A DNA stretch of 64,000 nucleotides from Roseovarius aestuariivivens. GTDB taxonomy: Bacteria > Pseudomonadota > Alphaproteobacteria > Rhodobacterales > Rhodobacteraceae. The position numbers and the translations under genes were made by a program. Positions within the stretch are counted from its first letter, which is position 1. Each line of letters begins with the position of its first letter. Shown here piece after piece: positions 25,338 to 34,672 of this stretch. The DNA is taken from contig NZ_SJEY01000009.1 in NCBI RefSeq assembly GCF_004761875.1, positions 62,001-126,000 on the forward strand, in the 5' to 3' direction. The notes beneath the pieces were generated by a model, which worked only from the letters and a program-made list of their open reading frames with translations, had not been told where the DNA came from and did not search any database.

Positions 25338-28300
25338 TTATTCGCCCGGGGTTGAAATTGGGTCTGAGGTATCGAAAGCCGACGCACGGTTTGTCCGGGC
25401 AAGTCCAAGACGTTTCCAGATCACGAAGACCGCCGGTATGACGAAGAGCGTCAAAACGGTCGCCGTGGCCATTCCGCCGATCATCGGCGCTGCGATGCGC
25501 TGCATGATCTCGGATCCCGTGCCGGTACCATACATGATCGGTATAAGCCCTGCGAAGATCGTGGCGACTGTCATCAGTTTCGGACGCAGCCGCAGAAGCG
25601 CACCTTCGAAAACGGCTTCTTCGATGTCATCCCGGGTCAGAGCGCGTTCTTCGGCCCGCGCGGCCTCGACCCGCTTGTCCCAGGCGAGATTGAGATAAAG
25701 CAGCATGACAATCGCGGTTTCCACGGCAACGCCGGCGAGCGCGATGAATCCAACCAGAACAGCGACCGAGACCGCGAAGCCGAGATACCAGACGAGCCAG
25801 ACCCCGCCGGCCAGTGCAACAGGCAGAGCCAGCAGGATAATCGCCACCTCGGTCACCCGGTTGAACGCCATGAACAGCATAAGCGTGATGATCATCAGGG
25901 TCGCGGGCGCGACCACGGTCAGCTTGTTCTGCACGCGTTCGATATATTCGTACTGTCCCGCCCACGAAAGGGAATAGCCTGGCGGCAGGTCAATCGCGCG
26001 GGCCACCACCTCACGGGCTTCGGCCACGTAACCGCCAAGATCTCGCCCGGCAATGTCGATAAAGACGTATCCGGTGCGCCTTGCGTTTTCGGATCGGATC
26101 ATGCCCGGCCCGTCGACCAGCTTGATCTCTGACACGGCCGAAAGCGGGATGTGCGCCCCCGAGGGCGTAACCACAGGCAGATCGGCGAGCCTGTCGGGAC
26201 TGTCGCGCCAATCACGCGGGTATCGCAGGTTGATCGGGAACCGCTCCAGCCCCTCGACACTTTCGGCGATGGTCTGCCCGCCAATGGCGGTCTGCACAAC
26301 CTGCTGCACATCGGCGATGGAGAGCGCATAGCGTGCAGCCGCGGCGCGATTGATGTCAATCTCGATATACCGCCCCCCGACAGGACGTTCCGCATAGGCC
26401 GAAGTGGTGCCCGGGATATTTGCCACCGCTTTTTCCACCGCCACGGCGATCTCCTCGATCACGTCAAGATCGGCCCCGGACACCTTCACCCCCACCGGGG
26501 TTTTTATTCCCGTCGCGAGCATGTCGATCCGATTCTTGATCGGCTGAATCCAGACGTTGGTAACGCCGGGTACCTGCACGCGTTGATCCAATTCGTTACG
26601 AATATCATCCATGGTGATACCCGGGCGCCAGTCCTCTTCGGGTTTGAGCTGAATGGTCGTCTCGATCATGGTCAGCGGCGCGGGGTCAGTGGCGGTGTCG
26701 GCGCGGCCAAGCTTTCCGTGCACGGTTTCGACCTCTGGCACCTCGCGAATGAGCCGATTGGTCTGTTGCAGGACCTCGCGCGCCTTGCCGATGGACACCC
26801 CCGGATAAAGCGAGGGCATATAAAGAAAATCCCCCTCGTTCAGGGCAGGCATGAATTCCGTCCCGATGCGTTGCGCAGGATACCACATCGACGCCACCAA
26901 CGCCCCGGCCAGTAGCGTCGTGGCCCAGGGCCACGCCACGGCGGCGTCGAGGAATGGGCGATACATCCACTGGCAGACCACGTTGAGGGGGTTGCGCCGT
27001 TCGGCGATAATCCGTCCCCGGACGAAATAGCCCATCAAAACCGGCACGAGCGTTACCGACAGGATCGCGGCCGCCGCCATGGCGTAGGTCTTGGTGAAGG
27101 CCAAGGGCTTGAAGAGCCGGCCTTCCTGCGCTTCCAGCACAAAGACCGGTACGAAGCTGACCGTGATGATCGCCAGAGAGAAGAAAAGCGCGGGTCCAAC
27201 CTCGCTGGCTGCCTCGCTGACCACCTTCCATCGGGTCTCCCGCGTGATAGGCGTCTTCTCGATCCTTCGGTGCATCGCCTCGATCATCACGATCGCCGCA
27301 TCGACCATGGCGCCAATGGCGATGGCGATGCCGCCCAGCGACATAATGTTTGCATTCACCCCCTGCAGGCGCATGACAATAAAGGCCGCCAACACGCCCA
27401 AAGGCAGGAATATCACGATCACCAAGGACGACCGCAAATGCAAAAGAAAGGCCCCGCACACCAGAACAACGACGATGAATTCCTCGGTCAGTTTCTCCTG
27501 CAAGTTTTCGATGGCCCGCTCGATGACGCCGGAGCGGTCATAGGTGGTCACGATTTCCACACCTTCGGGCAAAGAAGACCTCAGCTCGCCCAACTTGTCT
27601 TCTACAGCCCGGATCGTGGCTAGGGCGTTTTCGCCCCAGCGCATGATCACAACAGCGCCCACTGCATCGCCTTCACCATCGAATTCGCCCACGCCGCGGC
27701 GCATTTCGGGCCCAAGCCGGATCTCCGCCACATCCCCGAGCGTCAGCGCGGCGCCGCGGTCATTGACCATCAGCGGGATCGTTGCGAGATCTTCCAACCC
27801 GTTCACGTATCCTGTTGCGCGAACCATATACTCCGCCTCGGCCATTTCGATCACGCTGCCGCCGGTTTCCCGGTTGGCCTCCTGAATGGCGCCGAGCAAA
27901 TCGGACAGGGGAATGTCGAATGCCCGCAACTTGTTGGGATCCACGACGACCTGGTACTGTTTCACCATACCGCCGATCGTGGCCACTTCGGACACGCCTT
28001 CGATTGTCTGCAGTTCGAATTTCAGAAACCAGTCCTGGATGGCCCTGAGCTGTGACAGGTCATGCCCACCCGTGCGGTCGATCAGAGCATATTGGTAGAT
28101 CCACCCCACGCCGGTCGCGTCGGGGCCGAGTTCAGGGTTCACGCCCGCTGGCAGGCGCGATTGCACCTGTGCGAGGTATTCCAGAACCCGTGACCGCGCC
28201 CAGTAGAGATCCGTGCCATCCTCAAAAACCACGTACACGTAACTGTCGCCGAAAAAGGAAAATCCACGCACATCCACCGCCCCCGGCACGGCCAGCATGG

Positions 28301-28514
28301 CGGTGGCGACGGGATAGGTCACCTGATCCTCCACCACCTGCGGTGCCTGTCCGGAATAGGTTGTCTTGACGATCACCTGGACATCGGAAAGGTCGGGAAT
28401 GGCATCGACGGGCGTGGTGCGCAACGACCAGACCCCGGCGGCGGCCAGCATGCCAGCCAGAACGATCACCATGAAGCGGTTGGCGATCGACCAGCGGATA
28501 ATCGACGCAATCAC
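25338..28514 (-). CDS. cusA: CusA-type heavy-metal RND efflux permease
   Basis: Inner-membrane RND pump (1058 residues) that exports Cu(I)/Ag(I) from the periplasm and cytoplasm. The three methionines that bind copper in CusA are present with identical spacing: Met566 (FLYMPS), Met616 (PLTMIETT) and Met665 (IDMLATGIK). N-terminal PVDAIPDLSDVQVIVKT and twelve membrane segments are typical of the HME subfamily. Its ATG overlaps the stop of the upstream cusB (ATGA at 28511-28514). No CusC outer-membrane factor is in the window, so the complex must use one encoded elsewhere. Confidence 0.95.
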   Translation of the reverse strand: MIASIIRWSIANRFMVIVLAGMLAAAGVWSLRTTPVDAIPDLSDVQVIVKTTYSGQAPQVVEDQVTYPVATAMLAVPGAVDVRGFSFFGDSYVYVVFEDGTDLYWARSRVLEYLAQVQSRLPAGVNPELGPDATGVGWIYQYALIDRTGGHDLSQLRAIQDWFLKFELQTIEGVSEVATIGGMVKQYQVVVDPNKLRAFDIPLSDLLGAIQEANRETGGSVIEMAEAEYMVRATGYVNGLEDLATIPLMVNDRGAALTLGDVAEIRLGPEMRRGVGEFDGEGDAVGAVVIMRWGENALATIRAVEDKLGELRSSLPEGVEIVTTYDRSGVIERAIENLQEKLTEEFIVVVLVCGAFLLHLRSSLVIVIFLPLGVLAAFIVMRLQGVNANIMSLGGIAIAIGAMVDAAIVMIEAMHRRIEKTPITRETRWKVVSEAASEVGPALFFSLAIITVSFVPVFVLEAQEGRLFKPLAFTKTYAMAAAAILSVTLVPVLMGYFVRGRIIAERRNPLNVVCQWMYRPFLDAAVAWPWATTLLAGALVASMWYPAQRIGTEFMPALNEGDFLYMPSLYPGVSIGKAREVLQQTNRLIREVPEVETVHGKLGRADTATDPAPLTMIETTIQLKPEEDWRPGITMDDIRNELDQRVQVPGVTNVWIQPIKNRIDMLATGIKTPVGVKVSGADLDVIEEIAVAVEKAVANIPGTTSAYAERPVGGRYIEIDINRAAAARYALSIADVQQVVQTAIGGQTIAESVEGLERFPINLRYPRDWRDSPDRLADLPVVTPSGAHIPLSAVSEIKLVDGPGMIRSENARRTGYVFIDIAGRDLGGYVAEAREVVARAIDLPPGYSLSWAGQYEYIERVQNKLTVVAPATLMIITLMLFMAFNRVTEVAIILLALPVALAGGVWLVWYLGFAVSVAVLVGFIALAGVAVETAIVMLLYLNLAWDKRVEAARAEERALTRDDIEEAVFEGALLRLRPKLMTVATIFAGLIPIMYGTGTGSEIMQRIAAPMIGGMATATVLTLFVIPAVFVIWKRLGLARTNRASAFDTSDPISTPGE

Positions 28515-30703
28515 GACGCGCCCTCCTCGATACCGATCACCGTAAGGCTCAGGTCATCCCCCTGTCTCAGCAGCACTCCGGTTTTCTGCCCGATTGGCAG
28601 GCTTTCTGGGTCAAGCGCGTCATCCAGCGGGAAATTCATCGTCATGCCCGGCATACCGATTTCGGTGATCGGGCCATGCGTAATGTTGGCAGTAGCGGCA
28701 TTGACGTCGACGCTGTTGATCGTCCCGGTCACCATGATCGGGATCGCCTTTGCCTCCACCGCCGTAAGGACCATGGTCATCCCGTCCGGTCGGGCGAAAG
28801 TCAGGGAAAGGTCCTTGTCCAGCGGCAGGTCGGAAGGGTCGAGGCTTTCGTCCAGGGCAAAGTCCATCATCATGCCGGGCATCCCGATCTCAGCAATCGG
28901 GCCATGGGCAATTGTCGCCTGCCGCGTGGCCGCGTCTACAGACCGGATCACGCCGTAGACCACGATCGGCGGAACCTGATCGGCCTTCTCCTGGGAGGTC
29001 TTAGGTTCAGGCGGGAGTTCGTCTGTCTCTGCTGCCGCGCGAAGCCCGACGATCACGTAAAGCCCGCCGTCGCCTTCGGCGAGGTCAAACTCAATCGGCG
29101 TTTCGAGCGGAATTTCGTCCGTCTCAAGACCTTCGACATCCATGTCCATCCTCATCGAGGGCCAGCCCAGCGCCGGGATCGGATCATGGCTGATGGTCAG
29201 TTTTCCGTCGGGTGTCACTGCGTGAACCATGCCAGTGCCCGAGGCATCGACGCCATCGTCATCGCCGATATCGCTGATTGCCACTAGGCCATCCGCCCCG
29301 CGGAAGACCTTGAACCGCACGGCCTGCCCTTCCGACAGATCGTCAAGCGCCACGTCGTAGCGGATCGTGAACGGGCTGGTCAGAGGTGGCCAGTCGAGAT
29401 CTGCAATTTCGTCATGCGCGATCACCGCCCGGCGTGCCTTGCGATCCAGCGATACCAGTGTGCCCTTCGCCTCAACCGGCGCCGCCTCTGTCGGTGCAAA
29501 GCGCAGCATACCGGCATTGAGCGCGCTTTCACTGTCGATCAAAAACTGCGCCGAGGCGACAACCTCGTCCCCCGGGGCCAGCCCCTGCACGATTTCCGTC
29601 CGTCCGCCCTCGCCAAACCCGCTGCGCAACCCGGTGTTCACGAGTCGCGGACGAAAGGTGCCTTCATCGGTCTTGAGGATCACCCGTTCGGCTCGGCCCG
29701 TGCGGATGACCGCCTCCGAAGGCACCGTCACGGCTTGCCGGACCTGTTTCGGGATCAGCGTCACGTTCGCGAACATGTTAGGCTTCAGCATCCCATCGGC
29801 ATTATCAAAGCGCAAACGAACGCGCAGGGTTCGTGTCGTCGCGTCGAGTTCGGGAAAGATGTAGTCAACCTTCCCCTCCAGCGGACGCTCTGGCAGATGA
29901 TCGAACCGTGCTTCGGCTTTCATATCGGCAGATAACAGGGCGAGGTCTCGCTCAAATACGTCGACAATGACCCAGACGGTCGAGAGATCCCCCAGTGTCA
30001 GTGCCCGTGTGTTGGGTTGCAGATACATGCCATCCGCCGCATTCAGGCCAAGCACGACGCCATCTTGGGGCGCATAGTAGCGGATACGTTTCGCGGTTGT
30101 CTGCGCCCGGGCCATTTCTTCAATCTGCCGCTCGCTTACACCGAAATTCATCAGTTTGGTGCGGGCGATCTGTTCTTCATCGGCGTCCTGGCGCTGAACG
30201 GCGCGCATCAGCTCGGAACTCGCAATGGTGATTTCCGGCGCGTAAAGCTCAAACAGCAATTCGCCCTGACGCACCGGATCTCCCTCCGCTCGTACCTCAA
30301 GACGTTCTATCCATCCTTCGACACGGGTGTGAATGTGGCTGATCTCATGTTCGTCATAGGCTACAAAACCCACTGTCTCGATCCGACGCGCCACATCCTG
30401 CATTTGCGCCACCGCAGTGCGCACACCGATGGAGTTCACCTCGGTGGCCGACAGCATGACATTGCCGGTATCGCCGATCGGTTCATCGCCTTCGTAGACC
30501 GGCACGAGATCCATTCCCATCGGCGATTTGCCGGGACCTTCCTTACGGAAATTCGGATCCATCGGAGCAACCCAGTACAGTATCTGAGGGCCGGCATCGG
30601 CGGCCTCCATTGCGGCCCGCGTCCGTTCCTGTTCCACGAGAACGCCCCCGCCGACACCCAGAACGAGTGCCAAAATGCTTAGGGCAGCATATCTTCCACG
30701 CAT
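28511..30703 (-). CDS. cusB: CusB-type adaptor with an HMBD and four tandem CusF-like domains
   Basis: Periplasmic membrane-fusion protein (730 residues) linking CusA to the outer-membrane channel. Order: N-terminal anchor (5-24); heavy-metal-binding segment 42-72 (YWVAPMDPNFRKEGPGKSPM); adaptor core 85-400; then four CusF-like barrels at about 410-480, 488-555, 580-650 and 656-725. Barrels 2-4 carry metal-site motifs (GWPSMRMDM, GMPGMMMDF, GMPGMTMNF), barrels 3 and 4 with Gly-Met in place of the usual Trp. Barrel 1 (DWPPLTSPF) has lost the methionines. CusB relatives usually carry none or one such domain. Start at 30703 has AGGA at 7 bases; the frame extends to 30769. Confidence 0.92.
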   Translation of the reverse strand: MRGRYAALSILALVLGVGGGVLVEQERTRAAMEAADAGPQILYWVAPMDPNFRKEGPGKSPMGMDLVPVYEGDEPIGDTGNVMLSATEVNSIGVRTAVAQMQDVARRIETVGFVAYDEHEISHIHTRVEGWIERLEVRAEGDPVRQGELLFELYAPEITIASSELMRAVQRQDADEEQIARTKLMNFGVSERQIEEMARAQTTAKRIRYYAPQDGVVLGLNAADGMYLQPNTRALTLGDLSTVWVIVDVFERDLALLSADMKAEARFDHLPERPLEGKVDYIFPELDATTRTLRVRLRFDNADGMLKPNMFANVTLIPKQVRQAVTVPSEAVIRTGRAERVILKTDEGTFRPRLVNTGLRSGFGEGGRTEIVQGLAPGDEVVASAQFLIDSESALNAGMLRFAPTEAAPVEAKGTLVSLDRKARRAVIAHDEIADLDWPPLTSPFTIRYDVALDDLSEGQAVRFKVFRGADGLVAISDIGDDDGVDASGTGMVHAVTPDGKLTISHDPIPALGWPSMRMDMDVEGLETDEIPLETPIEFDLAEGDGGLYVIVGLRAAAETDELPPEPKTSQEKADQVPPIVVYGVIRSVDAATRQATIAHGPIAEIGMPGMMMDFALDESLDPSDLPLDKDLSLTFARPDGMTMVLTAVEAKAIPIMVTGTINSVDVNAATANITHGPITEIGMPGMTMNFPLDDALDPESLPIGQKTGVLLRQGDDLSLTVIGIEEGAS

Positions 30704-30786
30704 CGCATGTTCCTGTTCTGACGGACGGCACATAGGTGGCCGCCTATTGAAGTCGATGTGCCTAAGCACACCAATGGCGCGTCAAA

Positions 30787-31179
30787 TCAGGCGTGTTTTG
30801 GGGGTTTGTCGGCGCGGGCGCGATCCGCTTCGGCCAATTGATGCGCTGCGGGCGTCCCGAAATCCAGCAGCCCGGCACCGACGACCAATTCGGAGCAGGC
30901 CTGCATGCCGTCCGCCATGAAGCAGCATGCCATCATGGCACAATCCGCATGATCTTCGTGACCGCTCGGCAGCGTCTCTGTCTGCCCGTGATCCATATGG
31001 GCAGCGAATTCGTGCGAAGCATGGGCATTGTCTTCCACTGAGGAAGGGCCAGACAAGTCGGCCGAAGCGTTCGGCGAAGCAGAAGGCTGAGCAAACGTCA
31101 TTACGACGCCGCCCAGCGCAAAGGCTAACGCTGTTACAACGACGCAAATTCGCGTCATGATCGGGCCGAAAATGTCCAT
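30787..31179 (-). CDS. Exported Cys/Met/His-rich protein upstream of cusBAF
   Basis: A protein of about 130 residues from ATG 31179, with an N-terminal membrane or signal segment (CVVVTALAFALGGVVMTFAQ). The mature part is dense in potential soft-metal ligands: DHGQTETLPSGHEDHADC, then AMMACCFMADGMQACSE. I know no family name. It precedes cusB by ~83 bases on the same strand and is divergent from copC, so copper or silver binding is the obvious guess. The start is uncertain: ATG 31158 is an alternative, and the frame runs up to 31347. Confidence 0.65.
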   Translation of the reverse strand: MDIFGPIMTRICVVVTALAFALGGVVMTFAQPSASPNASADLSGPSSVEDNAHASHEFAAHMDHGQTETLPSGHEDHADCAMMACCFMADGMQACSELVVGAGLLDFGTPAAHQLAEADRARADKPPKHA

Positions 31180-31192
31180 TTGGTTGACATAT

Positions 31193-31219
31193 CTCTCTTT
31201 CGCCCAGAGGCAAAGAGAG
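31193..31219. repeat. Inverted repeat CTCTCTTT-N11-AAAGAGAG in the copper promoter region
   Basis: Perfect 8-base arms (31193-31200 and 31212-31219) lie just upstream of the exported Cys-rich gene and ~150 bases before copC. It could be an operator or a hairpin in the leader of the minus-strand transcript. No metal-regulator gene is adjacent to help decide. Confidence 0.4.
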
Positions 31220-31370
31220 AAACACGCGAGAGGTACTCTTCTAGGGACACAGCGTCCCGCGTCGCTTTTGGACCGGTAGGGTTGACTCTCGGACTTGCAA
31301 ATCGTCCAGTGCTGGCCGGTTTGAGCGCCGCTCAGAGCGGCAAGCACATCGCAAAACGGGAATGTCCACC

Positions 31371-31712
31371 ATGAAGCACATCAGCGCGGTAATCATTTTT
31401 TTCCTTTTACCCACAGTCGCTTATGCGCATTCCAAAATGGACGCAACGTCGCCGACAGATGGCGCGGTTCTTAACGAAGCACCGACCGAGATCGCGTTCA
31501 CTTTCTCAGGCAAACTTAGACTGACAAAAGTCGAGGCCAGCCATTCAAGCGGTGGCGCACAAACCATCGACCTGAGCGATCACACATCTTTTACCAACGA
31601 GTTCACTTTGCCGATCGATCCGATGGGGCCTGGATCCTACGACATCGAGTGGCGCGGTTTGGGCACAGACGGCCACGCCATGCAGGGATCTTTCACGTTC
31701 AACGTCGAATAA
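31371..31712 (+). CDS. copC: CopC copper-binding protein
   Basis: A 113-residue periplasmic copper(II) carrier. The signal peptide ends at PTVAYA, leaving His as the first mature residue (HSKMDATSPTDGAVL), the N-terminal Cu(II) ligand of the family; further ligands lie in the C-terminal GTDGHAMQGSFTFNV. The start at 31371 is chosen so that a normal signal peptide results; an ATG three codons earlier is equally in frame. It is followed 4 bases later by copD and is divergent from the cus operon. Confidence 0.92.
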   Translation: MKHISAVIIFFLLPTVAYAHSKMDATSPTDGAVLNEAPTEIAFTFSGKLRLTKVEASHSSGGAQTIDLSDHTSFTNEFTLPIDPMGPGSYDIEWRGLGTDGHAMQGSFTFNVE

Positions 31713-31715
31713 ATC

Positions 31716-32585
31716 GTGCTTGATATCTGGACGATTGCCGGCCTTCTGGCCAAAGCTGCGATGTATGTCGGCATGCTGACAGCCGGCGGTCTGGTGATCG
31801 TGCATTGCGCATTTGCGTCTCACGTCCGCGACGTTGCATCATCCATGCGGTCCATGGCGCTGTTCTGCGCCATACTCGGCGCGGTCGCAGCGTTTGCGTC
31901 TTTCACCCTGCGCGGGGCCGCCTTGACCGGGGGTGCCTCTGGCCTGACAGACCCGGAAATCCTGGGATTGCTGTGGCAGACTCCGGCCGGATCGGCGCTT
32001 TTGTACCGTTTATCCGGGCTTGGCATTTTGTGTCTGGGGCTGTTGGTTGGAGGTGTTGGCTGGACTGTTGCGCTTTTCGGTACGGGTCTCTTGCTCTGGT
32101 CATTTTCGATTATCGGCCACGTCGCCGATGACACGGCGATCTGGATAGAGCTCGTCCTGTTTCTCCACGTGATCGTGGCCTCATTCTGGATCGGCGTCCT
32201 CATGCCGCTTAGTCGTCTATCGAAGCGTCCGGAAACGGTTGCCGCCGCCGGAGATCTTGGACACAAATTCGGTCAGATCGCATTTGGAGCAATTCCCCTG
32301 CTGGTGGTCGCGGGCCTACTTCTCAGCTGGCGCTTGGTCGGATCGTGGAGCGCCCTGTTCGCCACAGGTTATGGGTTAATGCTTGTCGCCAAAGTTCTTC
32401 TGGTCGCGGGTCTCTTGGGCCTCGGAGCGTTGAACAAATATCGTTTCGTTCCGAGGCTTCTTGCAGACGAACCCGGGGCGGGCGACATCTTCAGGCGCGT
32501 GCTTGGGATCGAATGGGCTGTCTTCTTTCTCGTTTTCGGAGCGACTGCCTTCCTGACTGCGTTCTTCGCGCTACCGGGCGGTTAA
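31716..32585 (+). CDS. copD: CopD copper resistance membrane protein
   Basis: A 289-residue inner-membrane protein with eight hydrophobic segments, thought to move copper delivered by CopC into the cell. The family's conserved histidines are seen in LLWSFSIIGHVADD and LFLHVIVASFWIGVLMPL. It starts with GTG at 31716, directly after copC. A GGGCGG/CCGCCC hairpin (32576-32598) overlaps its end, but without a T-run. It converges with znuB only 20 bases away. Confidence 0.9.
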   Translation: MLDIWTIAGLLAKAAMYVGMLTAGGLVIVHCAFASHVRDVASSMRSMALFCAILGAVAAFASFTLRGAALTGGASGLTDPEILGLLWQTPAGSALLYRLSGLGILCLGLLVGGVGWTVALFGTGLLLWSFSIIGHVADDTAIWIELVLFLHVIVASFWIGVLMPLSRLSKRPETVAAAGDLGHKFGQIAFGAIPLLVVAGLLLSWRLVGSWSALFATGYGLMLVAKVLLVAGLLGLGALNKYRFVPRLLADEPGAGDIFRRVLGIEWAVFFLVFGATAFLTAFFALPGG

Positions 32586-32604
32586 GCCAAATCCGCCCCG
32601 TGCG

Positions 32605-33393
32605 TCATGTTCGCACGGTCCTCAGAACACTGGTCATAATGAAGGCCAACGCCGCAACACAAACGATGGACGGCCCTGCGGGCGTATCAAATACATAAGC
32701 CCCGCGCAGTCCGACGACGACGGACGCGCCGCCAATCAGGGCCGCGGTCAGGGCCATCTGTTCCGGCGTTCGAGACAAAGGCCGCGCCGCAGCCGCGGGA
32801 ATGATCAGCATGGCCGCGATCAGCAACGCGCCGACCACCTTGATAGCGACGGCAACCGTGATCGCGAGAGACAGGGTCAGGACCATCTGTTCGCGCCGTG
32901 GATTGATACCACTCGCAAAGGCCAGTTCCTCGCTTAGCGTAGACGTCAAGAGCGCCGACCAGCGCCACACCATCAATCCCACGACAAGCGCCGCGCCCGC
33001 CCAGATCACGGCAAGGTCAGTCGCCGACACGGCCAGAATATCTCCGAAAAGGTAGGCCATGAGGTCGATCCGGATACCGGACAGAAAAGACACCGCGACC
33101 AGCCCGAAGGCGAGCGCCGAATGCGCCAATACGCCCAGAAGCGTGTCCATTGCATGACCGCGCCCGCTCAGAAGTGTCACGGTCAGCGCCATGGCCAGCG
33201 CGACAGCCACTGCACCCGCGAAGATCGAAACTTCCAACGCAAGAGACAACGCTACGCCGAGAATCGCGGCATGAGCCGTTGCATCGCCGAAATACGCCAT
33301 GCGCCGCCAAACGACGAAGCTGCCCAACGGGGCTGCGGCGCAGGCGACCCCGAGTCCTGCCAGCATCGCACGGGTCATGAAATCATCCAGCAT
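32605..33393 (-). CDS. znuB: Zinc ABC transporter permease ZnuB
   Basis: Inner-membrane permease of high-affinity zinc import (262 residues). Family signs are the N-terminal PLGSFVVWRRMAYFGDATAHAA (ABC-3 family), SGIRIDLMAYLFGDILAV and the C-terminal DTPAGPSIV. Start ATG 33393 overlaps the znuC TGA as TGATG; a GTG one codon earlier is possible. It is last in the zur-znuC-znuB operon. Confidence 0.95.
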   Translation of the reverse strand: MLDDFMTRAMLAGLGVACAAAPLGSFVVWRRMAYFGDATAHAAILGVALSLALEVSIFAGAVAVALAMALTVTLLSGRGHAMDTLLGVLAHSALAFGLVAVSFLSGIRIDLMAYLFGDILAVSATDLAVIWAGAALVVGLMVWRWSALLTSTLSEELAFASGINPRREQMVLTLSLAITVAVAIKVVGALLIAAMLIIPAAAARPLSRTPEQMALTAALIGGASVVVGLRGAYVFDTPAGPSIVCVAALAFIMTSVLRTVRT

Positions 33394-34157
33394 CACTCGG
33401 CCGCCTCAAACTTTTCGGCACCATGATCATGATCGTGACCGCAGGCGCCATCATGAGCGTGATCGTGCTCGTGCCGATACAATGCCAGCGCGCCGCCGGT
33501 GCCGCTTCCGAAAAGCGCTCGGTATTCCGGGGCGGCCGAGACATTCTCGGGCGTTCCTTCGCAGCACACGTGTCCGTTCAGGCAGATGACGCGATCCGAT
33601 GCGCTCATCACAACATGCAATTCGTGACTGATCATCAACACCGCACAGCCGGTTTCTTTTCGTACGTCCTCGATCCGCCTGTAAAATGCGGCGGATCCCG
33701 GTTGGTCCAGTCCTTGCGTGGCTTCGTCGAGAAGCAGAAGATCTGGCTCGTCTATCAGCGCCCGGGCCAATAGAACTCTCTGCATCTGTCCGCCAGATAG
33801 GGACGACATCTGCCGGCCTGACAGATCGGGCACGCCGGCACGTTCCAGCGCCCGCGCGCTTGCGGCACGCGGCAGGCGACAGGGCAAACCGAGAAACCGC
33901 TCCACCGTGATCGGCAGGGTTGACCCGATATGCAGTTTCTGAGGCACGTAGCCGACACGCAGCCCCGGCTTGTGGATCACGCGGCCGGACTTCAGGTTAA
34001 CCGCACCGATCAGGGCACGCAGAAGCGTTGTCTTGCCGGACCCGTTCGGACCGACGATGGTTACGATCTCGCCGGGCTCTATCGCGAGTGACACATTTTG
34101 CAAGACCGTGCTGGTGCCATAAGCGACGCTGATGTTCTTGATATTTACAAGCGTCAT
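33393..34157 (-). CDS. znuC: Zinc ABC transporter ATPase ZnuC
   Basis: ATPase of the zinc importer, 254 residues, with Walker A GPNGSGKTT, signature LSGGQMQR, Walker B LLLLDEATQGLD and switch His in MISHELHVV. The C terminus has a histidine-rich tail (about 225-248, EHDHAHDGACGHDHDHG) that may sense or hold zinc. The start overlaps the zur stop as ATGA (34154-34157). Confidence 0.95.
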   Translation of the reverse strand: MTLVNIKNISVAYGTSTVLQNVSLAIEPGEIVTIVGPNGSGKTTLLRALIGAVNLKSGRVIHKPGLRVGYVPQKLHIGSTLPITVERFLGLPCRLPRAASARALERAGVPDLSGRQMSSLSGGQMQRVLLARALIDEPDLLLLDEATQGLDQPGSAAFYRRIEDVRKETGCAVLMISHELHVVMSASDRVICLNGHVCCEGTPENVSAAPEYRALFGSGTGGALALYRHEHDHAHDGACGHDHDHGAEKFEAAE

Positions 34158-34672
34158 GGACCGGCCTTTTCAGCGCAGGCGGGACACAGGCCGACAGCTT
34201 CGACCATGGTGCCTTCGATCTGAAATCCGGTTGCGCGCGCGGCTGCGCCAAGTGCCCCGCGCGATGGGGGAGACTGCGCCTCGGCCACGGCCTCGCAGGC
34301 GCGGCAGATCATGAAAGCGGGTGAGTGGCTGGCCCCGGGATTTGCGCAGGCCACAAAGGCGTTCAATCGCTCGATCTTGTGGGCAAACCCGTTGGCCACA
34401 AGAAACTCCAAAGCCCGGTAAGCCACGGGAGGTTGCGACCCAAAACCGGCAGCGCGCAGTCGATCCAGCATCTCGTACGCGCCAAGCGCGCGGTGTTCCT
34501 GAAGAAGAATCTCAAGCGCTGCCCGCCGGACCGGCGTAAAACGCAGGCCCTTTCGCGTGCAATGTGCCTCTGCCGCAGCAACGGCTGTCTTGATGCAATC
34601 GGCGTGATCGTGGCTTTCGAAGGCAATCGGATCAAGCTGTTGGGCTCGGACAGGTCTTGGGCCACTTGTCAT
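34154..34672 (-). CDS. zur: Zinc uptake regulator Zur (Fur family)
   Basis: Fur-family repressor of 172 residues that shuts off zinc uptake when zinc is plentiful. A winged helix (about 30-100; LRFTPVRRAALEILL, QPPVAYRALEFLVANG) is followed by the dimerisation domain with structural-zinc cysteines in ICRAC and LCPAC. It is the first gene of zur-znuC-znuB. The only usable start, ATG 34672, lies inside a Zur-box-like sequence, so the mRNA may be leaderless and directly autoregulated. Confidence 0.93.
   Translation of the reverse strand: MTSGPRPVRAQQLDPIAFESHDHADCIKTAVAAAEAHCTRKGLRFTPVRRAALEILLQEHRALGAYEMLDRLRAAGFGSQPPVAYRALEFLVANGFAHKIERLNAFVACANPGASHSPAFMICRACEAVAEAQSPPSRGALGAAARATGFQIEGTMVEAVGLCPACAEKAGP

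Noticed and set aside
32576..32598. GGGCGG/CCGCCC hairpin at the copD-znuB junction as terminator
   Set aside because: Short stem with a long loop and no T-run; common by chance in this base composition.
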